Origin: Pseudomonas helvetica
Lineage (GTDB): Bacteria > Pseudomonadota > Gammaproteobacteria > Pseudomonadales > Pseudomonadaceae
Assembly (NCBI RefSeq): GCF_039908645.1
Contig: NZ_CP150917.1
Coordinates: 494,501 to 558,500 of the forward strand
Direction: 5' to 3'
DNA: 64,000 nt
The notes beneath the pieces are model-generated. The model was given only the letters and a program-made list of their open reading frames with translations, was not told the DNA's origin and searched no databases. The position numbers were made by a program, and so were the translations under genes. The stretch's first letter is position 1. Each line of letters begins with the position of its first letter. Positions 9,701-18,700 of this stretch are shown here, piece after piece.

Positions 9701-10682
9701 GCTTGATCGAGATGCCCGGGCCTTCATAAATGCCACGACCGTGGGAAGCCTTGCCGATCGAGTGGATGGCTTGCTCGTAGGACGCGAGGTATTTCTGCGC
9801 GTCATGTTCGGTCAGTGCGGCTTCACCGAGCATGTCGTAGGAATAGCGGAAGCCTTTGGCTTCGAACTTGCTGGCGTTGGCCAGGGCTTCGGCGATGGTT
9901 TCGCCGGTGACGAACTGCTCGCCCATCAGGCGCATGGCCATGTCGACGCCCTTGCGAATCATCGGCTCGCCGCTTTTGCCGATGATCCGGCTCAGGGACG
10001 AAGTCAGGCCGGCTTCGTTGTGGGTGGCGACCAGTTTGCCGGTCAGCAACAGGCCCCAGGTGGCGGCGTTGACGAACAGCGACGGGCTATTGCCCAGGTG
10101 CGGCTGCCAGTTGCCGGTGCTGATCTTGTCGCGGATCAGTGCATCGCGAGTGCCTTTGTCCGGGATACGCAGCAGCGCTTCGGCCAGGCACATCAGCGCC
10201 ACGCCTTCCTGGGATGACAGGGAAAATTCCTGCAACAGGCCCTGAACAATACCTGCACGGCCGCCGGCGCTCTTCTGATTGCGCAGTTTTTCCGCAATCG
10301 AGGCGGCAAGCTTGTTGGTGGCGTCGCACATTGGGGCTGGCAGGCGCGCCTGCTCGATCAGCATCGGCACCACTTCCGGCTCCGGACGACGGTAGGCGGC
10401 GGTGATCGAGGCGCGCAGTACCGATTGCGGAAGGATGCTTTCAGCGAATTCGAGGAAGCACTGATGGGCGTGATCGACGTGGACCTCGGCGCCTTCATCG
10501 GCTTCGGAGCGGGTCAAGCCGCTCAGCTCGGTCAGGGTTGCACCACCCTCGAGTTTTTCCAGGTAATTGAAAATCGCCTGTTTGATCAGCCAATGCGGCG
10601 TGCGATCAATCGAGGTCGCGGCAGCTTTGAGGCGCTCGCGGGTCGGGTCATCGAGTTTGACCCCAAGGGTGGTGGTAGCCAT
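6729..10682 (-). CDS. putA: Trifunctional PutA: proline dehydrogenase, P5C dehydrogenase and put repressor
   Basis: Oxidises proline to glutamate in two steps and represses the put genes when proline is absent. It has 1317 residues from the ATG at 10682, which follows GAGGAT; an in-frame ATG 36 nt upstream lacks such a site. Residues 1-47 are the ribbon-helix-helix DNA-binding domain (TTLGVKLDDPTRERLKAAA). The FAD-dependent proline dehydrogenase barrel follows (NIDAEEADRLELSLDLLERL, RLVKGAYWDSEIKRAQ). The P5C dehydrogenase has the NAD fold motif SPWNFPLAIF, the catalytic Glu in AETGGQNAMIVD (about 880) and the catalytic Cys in SAGQRCSALR (about 915). A conserved C-terminal domain seals the substrate tunnel. 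It is transcribed divergently from putP across operator-rich DNA. Confidence 0.98.
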   Translation of the reverse strand: MATTTLGVKLDDPTRERLKAAATSIDRTPHWLIKQAIFNYLEKLEGGATLTELSGLTRSEADEGAEVHVDHAHQCFLEFAESILPQSVLRASITAAYRRPEPEVVPMLIEQARLPAPMCDATNKLAASIAEKLRNQKSAGGRAGIVQGLLQEFSLSSQEGVALMCLAEALLRIPDKGTRDALIRDKISTGNWQPHLGNSPSLFVNAATWGLLLTGKLVATHNEAGLTSSLSRIIGKSGEPMIRKGVDMAMRLMGEQFVTGETIAEALANASKFEAKGFRYSYDMLGEAALTEHDAQKYLASYEQAIHSIGKASHGRGIYEGPGISIKLSALHPRYSRAQYERVMDELYPRLLSLTLLAKQYDIGLNIDAEEADRLELSLDLLERLCFEPQLTGWNGIGFVIQAYQKRCPYVIDYVIDLARRSRHRLMIRLVKGAYWDSEIKRAQVEGLEGYPVYTRKVYTDVSYIACARKLLSVPEVIYPQFATHNAHTLSAIYHIAGQNYYPGQYEFQCLHGMGEPLYEQVVGKVSEGKLNRPCRVYAPVGTHETLLAYLVRRLLENGANTSFVNRIADQSISIQELVADPVSSIEQMATLEGGFGLPHPRIPLPRDLYGSERANSSGIDLANEHRLASLSCALLATAHNNWKAAPMLGCAASAEAPVPVLNPSDLRDVVGHVQEATVTDADNAIQCALNAAPIWQATPPAERAAILERAADLMESEIQPLMGLLAREAGKTFANAIAEVREAVDFLRYYAVQARNDFTNDAHRPLGPVVCISPWNFPLAIFSGQVAAALAAGNPVLAKPAEQTPLVAAQAVRILLEAGIPEGVLQLLPGRGETVGARLVGDDRVKGVMFTGSTEVARLLQRNVAGRLDAQGRPIPLIAETGGQNAMIVDSSALTEQVVIDVVSSAFDSAGQRCSALRVLCLQEDSADRVIEMLKGAMAECRLGNPERLSVDIGPVIDAEAKAGIEKHIQAMRDKGRNVYQVAIADMEECKRGTFVMPTLIELESFDELQREIFGPVLHVVRYKRKDIDQLIGQINASGYGLTLGVHTRIDETIAKVIDNVNAGNVYVNRNIVGAVVGVQPFGGEGLSGTGPKAGGPLYLYRLLSTRPTDAIEQSFARGDTLSAPDVRLRDAMSKPLTALKTWADSHKLTELSALCTQFATQSQSGITRTLNGPTGERNSYAILPREHVLCLAEVESDLLSQLAAVLAVGGSAVWPEGELSKALLARLPKDVQARIKLVADWNKDEVVFDAVLHHGHSDQLRAVCQQVAKRAGAIIGVQGLSQGETNIALERLVIERALSVNTAAAGGNASLMTIG

Positions 10683-11142
10683 ATTTTTATCCTCATGTTT
10701 GCCACGACTGCGTGGCATCAGCTGGCGGCAAGATTAGCCGTGCGCCGAAAGAGGTGCAACCGGGTGCAACCCTTTTTTTGTCGGAATAATCGGCAGCTTG
10801 TCAGGAAATAAATTCTGGTTCGTGGCCTCTGCTCTTGCTTGGTGCTTTTTGCAGCAGTTAGCGAAGGTTCTTGCTCCGAAAAGGAGCAAAAACCGCTGTT
10901 TAAAAGAAATTTTGTATTAGGTGCAACTTATTCCCAAAAACTGGTTGCACCTCATTTGCTTTGTTGAATAGCATTCGCGCACCAAGGTGCAACCGCTGTT
11001 GATGCGGTTCATCGGCTGATGGCTTTCCTGGGGAAACATCAGTCATAAATGCGCGGATGCCCTGATCGTCTCTCAAACGTCATTGTTTGGCGGCGGTTCA
11101 GCAGACCGCCGCTACATAAAAACAAAGCCAGGGCGTAACTCA
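10683..11142. promoter_or_regulatory. putA-putP control region with five PutA-type operator motifs
   Basis: This 460-bp gap contains five copies of GTTGCA/TGCAAC, the core recognised by the PutA ribbon-helix-helix domain in enteric bacteria. They are at 10755-10760, 10765-10770, 10922-10927, 10988-10993 (all TGCAAC on +) and 10944-10949 (GTTGCA on +). Each sits in the longer word GGTGCAAC. The first two are exactly 10 bp apart, one helical turn, just upstream of putA. The 10922 and 10944 sites face each other. A 7-bp hairpin (10871-10889) lies between the groups. Autogenous control of both genes is the natural reading; motif positions are observed, binding is inferred. Confidence 0.75.
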
Positions 11143-12627
11143 ATGAGTGCAAGCAATCCAACCTTGATCACGTTCGTGATCTACATCGCGGCAATGGTGC
11201 TGATCGGCTTCATGGCCTATCGCTCCACCAACAACCTTTCTGACTACATTCTGGGTGGCCGTAGCCTGGGCAGCGTCGTGACTGCGCTTTCCGCAGGTGC
11301 CTCCGACATGAGTGGCTGGTTGTTGATGGGCCTGCCGGGCGCCATCTACATGTCGGGTCTGTCGGAAAGCTGGATCGCCATCGGCCTGATCGTCGGTGCG
11401 TACCTGAACTGGCTGTTCGTGGCCGGCCGGCTGCGCGTGCAGACTGAACACAACGGCGATGCGCTGACGCTTCCGGATTACTTCTCCAGCCGTTTTGAAG
11501 ACAAGAGCGGTTTGCTGCGGATCATCTCTGCTGTGGTGATCCTGGTGTTCTTCACCATTTATTGCGCCTCCGGCATCGTGGCCGGTGCCCGTCTGTTTGA
11601 AAGCACTTTCGGCATGTCCTACGAGACTGCATTGTGGGCCGGCGCTGCGGCGACGATTGCCTACACCTTTGTCGGTGGTTTCCTGGCGGTGAGCTGGACT
11701 GACACCGTACAAGCCACGCTGATGATCTTCGCCCTGTTGCTGACACCGATCATCGTGTTGCTGGCTACCGGCGGCATCGACACCACCTTCCTGGCCATCG
11801 AAGCGCAAGATCCAGGCAACTTCGACATGCTGAAAAACACCAGCTTCATCGGCATCATTTCGCTGATGGGCTGGGGGCTGGGCTACTTCGGTCAGCCGCA
11901 CATCCTGGCGCGCTTCATGGCGGCGGATTCGGTCAAGTCGATTGCCAACGCCCGTCGCATCTCCATGACCTGGATGATCCTGTGCCTGGGCGGCACCGTG
12001 GCGGTTGGCTTCTTTGGTATCGCTTACTTCTCGGCGAACCCGGCCGTGGCAATGCCGGTAAGTGAAAACCACGAGCGCGTGTTCATCGAACTGGCCAAGA
12101 TCCTGTTTAACCCATGGATCGCCGGCGTGCTGCTGTCGGCCATTCTGGCTGCCGTGATGAGTACCCTGAGCTGCCAGTTGCTGGTGTGCTCGAGTGCCCT
12201 GACCGAAGACTTCTACAAATCCTTCCTGCGTAAAAACGCTTCCCAGGTTGAACTGGTCTGGGTTGGTCGCGCGATGGTTCTGGCCGTTGCACTGATCGCC
12301 ATCGCATTGGCTGCCAACCCGGAAAACCGTGTGCTGGGTCTGGTCAGCTACGCCTGGGCCGGCTTCGGTGCTGCGTTTGGTCCGGTGGTATTGATCTCGG
12401 TACTGTGGAAAGGCATGACCCGTAACGGCGCACTGGCCGGTATCGTGGTGGGTGCGCTCACCGTGATCGTCTGGAAGCACTTCAACCTGCTGGGTCTGTA
12501 CGAAATCATCCCGGGCTTCATCTTCGCCAGCCTCGCTATTTTGCTGGTCAGCAAAATGGGTGAGCCGTCGGCCGGTATGCTGCAGCGTTTCGCCGCGGCG
12601 GAAAAAGATTTCCACCTGAACAAGTGA
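11143..12627 (+). CDS. putP: Sodium/proline symporter PutP
   Basis: An inner-membrane Na+-coupled proline importer of the solute:sodium symporter family, supplying PutA. It has 494 residues from the ATG at 11143 (E. coli PutP has 502). About 13 hydrophobic helices are visible. Signature stretches include YILGGRSLGSVVTALSAGAS with the conserved SAGASDMSGW segment in helix 2, GWGLGYFGQPHILARFMAA, and AGVLLSAILAAVMSTLSCQL. It is divergent from putA, shares its operators, and is followed by an intrinsic terminator. An in-frame upstream start at 11083 is rejected because it would add a non-conserved soluble extension. Confidence 0.97.
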   Translation: MSASNPTLITFVIYIAAMVLIGFMAYRSTNNLSDYILGGRSLGSVVTALSAGASDMSGWLLMGLPGAIYMSGLSESWIAIGLIVGAYLNWLFVAGRLRVQTEHNGDALTLPDYFSSRFEDKSGLLRIISAVVILVFFTIYCASGIVAGARLFESTFGMSYETALWAGAAATIAYTFVGGFLAVSWTDTVQATLMIFALLLTPIIVLLATGGIDTTFLAIEAQDPGNFDMLKNTSFIGIISLMGWGLGYFGQPHILARFMAADSVKSIANARRISMTWMILCLGGTVAVGFFGIAYFSANPAVAMPVSENHERVFIELAKILFNPWIAGVLLSAILAAVMSTLSCQLLVCSSALTEDFYKSFLRKNASQVELVWVGRAMVLAVALIAIALAANPENRVLGLVSYAWAGFGAAFGPVVLISVLWKGMTRNGALAGIVVGALTVIVWKHFNLLGLYEIIPGFIFASLAILLVSKMGEPSAGMLQRFAAAEKDFHLNK

Positions 12628-12661
12628 TCGGATGAGCTGATGCTCTAATCCTTCGCTGAAT

Positions 12662-12700
12662 AAAAACGGCTCGCAGCCTTATGGATGCGGGCCGTTTTTT
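12662..12700 (+). terminator. Intrinsic terminator of putP
   Basis: AAAACGGC and GCCGTTTT arms enclose a smaller inner stem and end in a run of six T, 35 bp after the putP stop. Confidence 0.9.
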
Positions 12701-12724
12701 CGTCCGCCGGTTTAAGCCATCGCG

Positions 12725-12862
12725 CGATCCCTGTAGCAGCCTGCGTCCGGCTGCGCAGCAGTCGTAAAACCATTCACCGCATTTCTTCAGGTAAACCGCA
12801 GAGGATGGTTTTACGACCGCTACGCGCTCGAACGCAGGCTGCGCCAGCTGCTACAGGGATCG
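12725..12862. repeat. REPIN-type inverted repeat (CCCTGTAGCAGC family)
   Basis: Outer arms CGATCCCTGTAGCAGC (12725-12740) and its exact complement (12847-12862), with inner complementary arms GTCGTAAAACCAT and ATGGTTTTACGAC. This two-REP hairpin architecture is typical of Pseudomonas REPINs. Confidence 0.85.
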
Positions 12863-12949
12863 TGTTGTGGCTCAAGAAGGCGTCGATACAGCCCGTCCGA
12901 CAGGAATGTCTGTAGTGGTTCATCCCGATATCTGAAGGAAAATTCTCTA

Positions 12950-12974
12950 AAAAATCAGGGCAAATCTGATTTTT
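12950..12974 (+). terminator. AT-rich hairpin with T-tail upstream of vgrG
   Basis: Arms AAAAATCAG and CTGATTTTT around GGCAAAT, 70 bp before the vgrG start. It may shield the island from read-through or act as an attenuator. The remainder of 12863-13045 shows nothing else distinctive. Confidence 0.4.
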
Positions 12975-13045
12975 CTGACCCTCGATCTCCCCCCCTTGTC
13001 GCTCATGCAGAATCGCCCGCCTTCATTCTGCTTCAGAGGCATCGG

Positions 13046-15058
13046 ATGCTCACGTCTGCCCATCAACCGCATTTCACGTTGACCCTCGACGGCGTCCAGA
13101 ATGAGCTCAAAGTGCTTGAGTTCACGGGCAAGGAAGCCATCAGCCAACCCTTTCGTTTCGACCTGGAACTGGTCAGTGAGCGCCCGGACCTCGACCTCGA
13201 TAGCCTGCTGTATCGTCAGGCTTTTCTCGGTTTTGACGCGCAAGGCGCTGGTGTTCACGGTCAGGTTTATCGCATCGCCCAAGGCGATTCGGGCACGCGC
13301 CTGACTCGTTATCAGATCAGTCTGGTGCCGCGCCTGGCCTATCTTGGTCAACGCATCAACCAGAGAATCTTCCAGCATAAAAGCGTTCCCGAGATCATTG
13401 CTCTGGTGCTCAAGGATCACGGCATCTTGGGTGATGCATTCGAGTTACAGCTTGGCAGCCAATACCCCAAGCGCGAGTACTGCGTGCAATTCGCCGAAAG
13501 CGATCTGGAATTTATTCAGCGGTTGTGCGCCGAGATCGGCATTCACTACCACTTCCAGCACAGCCCGCACGGCCATCTGCTGGTGTTCGGTGACGACCAG
13601 ACAGTTTTCCGCAAGCCGGCGCAGCCGACCCTTTACTTGCCAGGCAGCGGAATGGCCGCCGACCAGCCTGCGATCAAGCGCTTCAACGTCCGCCTGGAAA
13701 CCCGCACCACTGCAGTCACCCGTCGCGACTATGACTTCCACAAACCCGGCCTGTTGCTGCAAAGCGCTGTCGACAGCGAGCAGCGTACGGTGCTGGAGGA
13801 TTACCGCTATCCCGGTCAGTTCACCGATCGCGACCACGGCAAACACCTGGCGCAACGGGCGCTGGAGCGCCATGGCGCGGATTTCCGTCAGGCCGAAGGT
13901 CGCAGTGATCAATCGGCGTTGCTCACCGGCCATTTTCTGAAGATCGCCGAACACCCGCGCACAGAGTGGAATGACCTGTGGCTACTGACAGAAATTCAGC
14001 ACCACGGCCGGCAACCGCAAGTGCTGGAAGAGTCCGCTGACAGCGGTGATTTTCAGGGGTATCGCAATACCTTTCTGGCGACGCCGTGGGACGTACCGTT
14101 TCGTCCGCCTTTGGCCGAAAACAAGCCGCGGGTTCCGGGCTATCAGAACGCGGTCGTCACTGGGCCGACCGATAGCGAAATCCATTGCGACGAGTTTGGG
14201 CGGGTCAAGGTGCAATTTGCCTGGGACCGCGAAGGCCAGCGCAACGAACATTCCAGTTGTTGGCTGCGAGTCGCCAGTGGCTGGACTCATGACGGTTACG
14301 GCAGTGCGCTGATCCCGCGGGTTGGAATGGAAGTGTTGGTGGGGTTTGTCGATGCCGACCCGGACAAACCCTTGGTCATGGCGTGCTTGGCAAATGGGGC
14401 CAATTCGGTGCCGCTCGATCTGCCGGCAGACAAGACCCGCAGCATTTTTCGCAGCCAGAGCAGTCCCGGTGGCGGTGGTTACAACGAACTGCGCATTGAA
14501 GACCGCAAGGGCGCCGAGGAAATCTATCTGCGGGCCCAGCGCGACTGGACACAACACGTATTGCACGACTTGCACACGCAAGTGGGCAACCAGCGAAGTG
14601 TGGTGGTCGCGGGTCTCGATCGCCATGAACTGAAGGCTGACGAACAGCGCATCACCCACGGTCAGCGCCAAACCGAAGTGAAGCAGGACGATCATCTGGT
14701 AGTGGTTGGCGATCGGCACATTCGGGTGACCAGTCAGGCGCTCAATGCCAGTCAGCAATTCCATGTCAGCGCCGGCCAGCAAGTGGTCATCGACGGTGGT
14801 GCCAGCGCGACCATTCAGGCGGGCGGGCAGTGGATCAACATCAGCGCTGCCGGGATCTTCAGCAGTGTGCCGATTCAGCTGGGTGGCGCGCCGATGGTGG
14901 CGATGGTTACGGCTGCGCCGAAGTCGCTGGACGTTCCATTGAAACTCGCCATAACTCCAATTGCGCTGCTGAGCGCCGCACAGATTCTGAGCCTGAAAAG
15001 CGACGCGCCGTTCTGCGAAGAGTGCGAGCGCTGCAAGGAGGGTGTCTGTGCAGCCTGA
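13046..15058 (+). CDS. vgrG: Type VI secretion spike protein VgrG
   Basis: Trimeric spike at the tip of the type VI secretion tube, carrying the downstream Rhs effector. It has 670 residues. The N-terminal part is gp27-like (FTLTLDGVQNELKVLEFTGK; YCVQFAESDLEFIQRLCAEI). A gp5 OB-fold begins near 368 (DEFGRVKVQFAWDREG; GMEVLVGFVDADPDKPLVM). The C-terminal beta-helix segment is near 520-620. The protein ends in a Cys cluster, C657-x2-C660-x2-C663-x4-C668, which may bind metal. It is the first gene of a tightly overlapping set with a DUF4123 adaptor, rhs and an immunity gene. No structural T6SS genes are in the window, so it is an orphan vgrG island. Confidence 0.97.
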   Translation: MLTSAHQPHFTLTLDGVQNELKVLEFTGKEAISQPFRFDLELVSERPDLDLDSLLYRQAFLGFDAQGAGVHGQVYRIAQGDSGTRLTRYQISLVPRLAYLGQRINQRIFQHKSVPEIIALVLKDHGILGDAFELQLGSQYPKREYCVQFAESDLEFIQRLCAEIGIHYHFQHSPHGHLLVFGDDQTVFRKPAQPTLYLPGSGMAADQPAIKRFNVRLETRTTAVTRRDYDFHKPGLLLQSAVDSEQRTVLEDYRYPGQFTDRDHGKHLAQRALERHGADFRQAEGRSDQSALLTGHFLKIAEHPRTEWNDLWLLTEIQHHGRQPQVLEESADSGDFQGYRNTFLATPWDVPFRPPLAENKPRVPGYQNAVVTGPTDSEIHCDEFGRVKVQFAWDREGQRNEHSSCWLRVASGWTHDGYGSALIPRVGMEVLVGFVDADPDKPLVMACLANGANSVPLDLPADKTRSIFRSQSSPGGGGYNELRIEDRKGAEEIYLRAQRDWTQHVLHDLHTQVGNQRSVVVAGLDRHELKADEQRITHGQRQTEVKQDDHLVVVGDRHIRVTSQALNASQQFHVSAGQQVVIDGGASATIQAGGQWINISAAGIFSSVPIQLGGAPMVAMVTAAPKSLDVPLKLAITPIALLSAAQILSLKSDAPFCEECERCKEGVCAA

Positions 15059-15785
15059 TGCCTTGTCACCTCGTGCCTGGCTGGAGCGCCATCCGCTGAA
15101 ACCTTCCGAGCAGTTGTTCGCGGTGTTCGGCAATGCGAGCTCTGCCGAGCCCCTTAAAGCCTGGCAACGCTCGATCACTACGCAAGCACCGAGCGCCATC
15201 TGGGCCGACAGCGCATACGCCGAGTGGATGTCGGTGATGCCCTATGTCGGCATCGTCGCTGCGGACAGTGAGTTTCTGGAGTGGGTCGCCACTACCGAGT
15301 CTCGCGACTGGGGTTGGCTGGCGGTGTCTTCTGCTCCTCAAGAGGCTTTGGTCGACCATCTGCGCAGCCTTACGCAAGCCCTGTTGCCCAACGGCAACGC
15401 AGTATTTTTCCGTTTCTGGGACGGACGTTATTTGCTGCCGATTCTTCAGTCTGCACAGGTTGATGTCGCGCAACTGATGCCGCCGATCGGGCGCTGCCTG
15501 ATCAATGGGCAGGCCCTGGAAATCGGTGGCTGTGCGCTGAAAACATCGAAGGTTTTTCCATGGTGGGAGATTCCCGGCGCGCTATTGGAACAGCTCGCGG
15601 TGCAGTCTGCCGCCACCCGAATCAACAACCTGCTGACGTGGCTGAGCGACGATCGCCCGGACCTGTACGAAGCCTTTTCCGAAAGCGTTTTACGGCACAA
15701 GGTCGCGATCTTTCTTGACGCACCTGACCTGCCTCAAGCACCGAAAACTGCCTTGGTGGAGTTCCTGATGGCGGAGCTGAACTGA
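15048..15785 (+). CDS. DUF4123 type VI effector adaptor (Tap/TEC type)
   Basis: A cytoplasmic chaperone/adaptor expected to load the following effector onto the VgrG encoded just upstream. I start it at the GTG at 15048, 7 nt after AAGGAGG; a GTG at 15042 is too close to that site. It is 245 residues and overlaps the vgrG 3' end by 11 bp. DUF4123 features are AVFFRFWDGRYLLPIL in the middle and a C-terminal helical part (LYEAFSESVLRHKVAIFL). It ends at the ATG of rhs (TGATG overlap), so expression is coupled. The family role is established for other species; its pairing here follows from position. Confidence 0.9.
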   Translation: MQPDALSPRAWLERHPLKPSEQLFAVFGNASSAEPLKAWQRSITTQAPSAIWADSAYAEWMSVMPYVGIVAADSEFLEWVATTESRDWGWLAVSSAPQEALVDHLRSLTQALLPNGNAVFFRFWDGRYLLPILQSAQVDVAQLMPPIGRCLINGQALEIGGCALKTSKVFPWWEIPGALLEQLAVQSAATRINNLLTWLSDDRPDLYEAFSESVLRHKVAIFLDAPDLPQAPKTALVEFLMAELN

Positions 15786-18700
15786 TGGAGCAGATCGTAC
15801 GTATCGAGCAGGAATTCGACAGCTTTAAAGACACCCTCAGCCTCTACCGCGAACAACTCAACCACTGGTTCATCAAGGCCGCCGACAAGGTTAGCCACGC
15901 TACTGACATGTCGTCGCTGATGGGCATGGAACGGCTGATCAAGTTCGGCAGCACGACCACTGCGGTGGGCAGCGGCGATGACGATTTCATCTCCAGTGTG
16001 GCGCAGTGTCCGGCCGGCGGCCTGTTGCAGATCGAGAGCAAGTTCGAATCGGTCTACGACATTCCGCTGGGGAATATTCAGGTCGATGTGATTGCCGTGG
16101 AGGGCGGTGAAAAGACGCCGGTCCTGCTGGATGAAAACGGCAAAGGGACGTTTAAGGGGACCGCCGGGAAGTTCTATCGGGTTCATGTCCAGAGCGAAGT
16201 GACGCCGGAGCAAGTCGATGAGCTTTTTGACGCTTACGACGGATTGACCGATGAGCTGGAAACCTGGCTGCGCAGCGAGTGGGAAGGGTTCAAGCCGCAG
16301 TGGTCGCAGCAGTCGGCGTCGGCATCGCTGGCGGCGGTGGGCAATGGAATGCTCGCCGGCAGTTGGGCGGCGATTCAGGGTGTCTGGGATGGGATTGGCG
16401 AGCTGAGCGACATCTTGAAGAATCCCGAAGCCTTTGTCGAAAAGCTTGGGGACAGCGCCGGGCAACTGGCTGATCTGGCCGAAAGCGCTCCGGACTTGAT
16501 GGAAAAAGCCATGCTGCTGGCCAGTGATGAAGCGGCGCTGTGTTTGTTGATGCGCACCGCAGCACTGTGGCTGGAAATGTTGCCACCGACGCAACTGGCC
16601 GGCACCTCGGCCGAGGCCATTTCCAAGGTGGTGGTTGGTTTGATCATCGACCTGCTGATTGGCTTGGTGCTGAGCGTGGTCGGCATCGGTGTTGCCTGGT
16701 TGACGGTGCGCCTGGCCAGGTACGGCCCGCAGATTTTTCAGGCAGCCATGGGTTTCGTGAGGTCGATGATCACGATCATCAACAACTTCATGACCTACGT
16801 TGACCGCTACAAAAAAGTCGCCGCACGGGGTGTCGTAGCGGGCCTGAAAAAAGGTCGGATGCAACTGCGCTGGAATGGCCGCAAAAATTCCACGCTGAAT
16901 AAACACGAACCTCACGTCGACGTCCCGGCGCAGGCGAAAAACCCCAACGGCGACAGCGCCGATTCGGCAGATAAAACCGCCACCAACAAATGCCCGGTGT
17001 CGATGGTCACTGGCGAAGAACTGCTGACCCTGGTCGATGGTTCGCTCGACGGGATTCTGCCGTTCGACTTCACCCGGCTCTATCGCACCAGCGCCGCCGA
17101 GATCGATAGCGGACTGGGCTTTGGCTGGAGCCATTCGCTGGCGCACCGCCTGGAAATCGATGGCGACAACGTCATCTGGATCGACCACGAAAACCGTCGT
17201 ACGGCATTGCCGTTACCGAACGTCGAGCGCCCGGCGATCCATAACAGTCTCGCGCGGGCGGCGATTTATCTGGGTGATGAGCCCGAGGAACTGATCCTCG
17301 CCCAGGCCGGCGACGACGCGCGTTTTTATCACTTTCATAACGGCCGGCTGACGACCGTCAGCGACGCTTACAACAACCGATTGCGCATCACCCGCGACCG
17401 TCAGGAACGCATCAAGCGCCTCGATAACGGCGTGGGCCGCGCCTTGCTGTTGCGCTATGACCGCAGACATTTGATCGCCGTCGATTACCAGCGTTTTGTC
17501 CCGGCTCCAACCCTCGACGAGGCGTGGCACACCGAGCAGACGCTGGTCAATTATCGCTACGACGAACGCGATCAACTGATCGAAGCGACCAACGCCGCAG
17601 GCGAAAGCGAGCGCTACGACTACGACGATCAGCAGGTCATTTTGCAGCGGCAATTGGCCGGTGGCGCGAGCTTTTTCTGGGAGTGGGAAAGGTCCGGCAA
17701 GGCTGCCAGATGCATTCGGCACTGGGCGTCGTTTTCGCAGATGGACGCGCAGTACGTCTGGGATGACCAAGGCGGTGTCACTGTCCTGAATATCGATGGC
17801 AGCGAAGAGGTTTACGTCCATGACGATCGGGCGCGGCTAGTGCGCAAGGTCGACCTGGAAGGTGGCGAACATCTCAAGGCCTACGATGACAAAGGTCGGC
17901 TGATTGCCGAGCAGGATCCGCTGGGGGCCGTCACTGAGTACCGTTACGACGAGGTTGGACGGCTTGTCGCGCTGATTCCACCAGAAGACGAACCGACGGC
18001 CTACGAATACCGCGACGGTTTCCTGCATGCGCGGTATCGCGGTAAAGCCGTGTGGAAGTATCAGCGCAATGCTCAGGGTGATGTCACTGAAGCGACTGAT
18101 CCTGACGGGCATGTCACGCATTACCACTACGACCCTCAGGGGCGGCTGCTGTCGATCCGTTATCCAGACACCAGTCGGCATGTGTTCGTCTGGAGCGGCT
18201 TGGGGCAACTGCTCGAAGAAACGTTGCCCGACGGCGGCCAACGTCGGTTTTCCTACGATGCTTTGGGGCGGCAGATTACCCGGCAGGACGAACACGGTGC
18301 CGTCACCCACTACCAATGGGATGCCGTCGGAAGGCTGATTCAGACAACACTTCCCAGCGGTGCCAGCCGCGCCTTGAGCTACAACGCCTACGGAAAAATC
18401 ATCGCCGAACGCGATGAGCAGGGCCAGGTCACGCGCTATGAATACGCCGACGACTTGCACCTGGTCAGCCGTCGAATCAATGCCGACGGCACACAACTGC
18501 GTTATCGCTACGACAACGCGCGGTTGTTGCTGACAGAAATCGAGAACGAGTCCGGCGAAAAGTATCAGCTGGACTACACACCCAATGGCCTGATCCGACA
18601 GGAAACCGGTTTCGACGGCCGCCGCACCGCCTATGCCTACGACCTCAACGGCCATCTGCTGGAGAAAACCGAGTTCGGCGATGACGGCTCAACGCTGATC

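Noticed and set aside
8523..10217. 564-codon frame opposite putA
   Set aside because: Shadow of the PutA reading frame, no start context or recognisable protein.
11140..12615. 491-codon frame opposite putP
   Set aside because: His/Gln-rich antisense translation; PutP on the other strand is complete and hydrophobic as expected.
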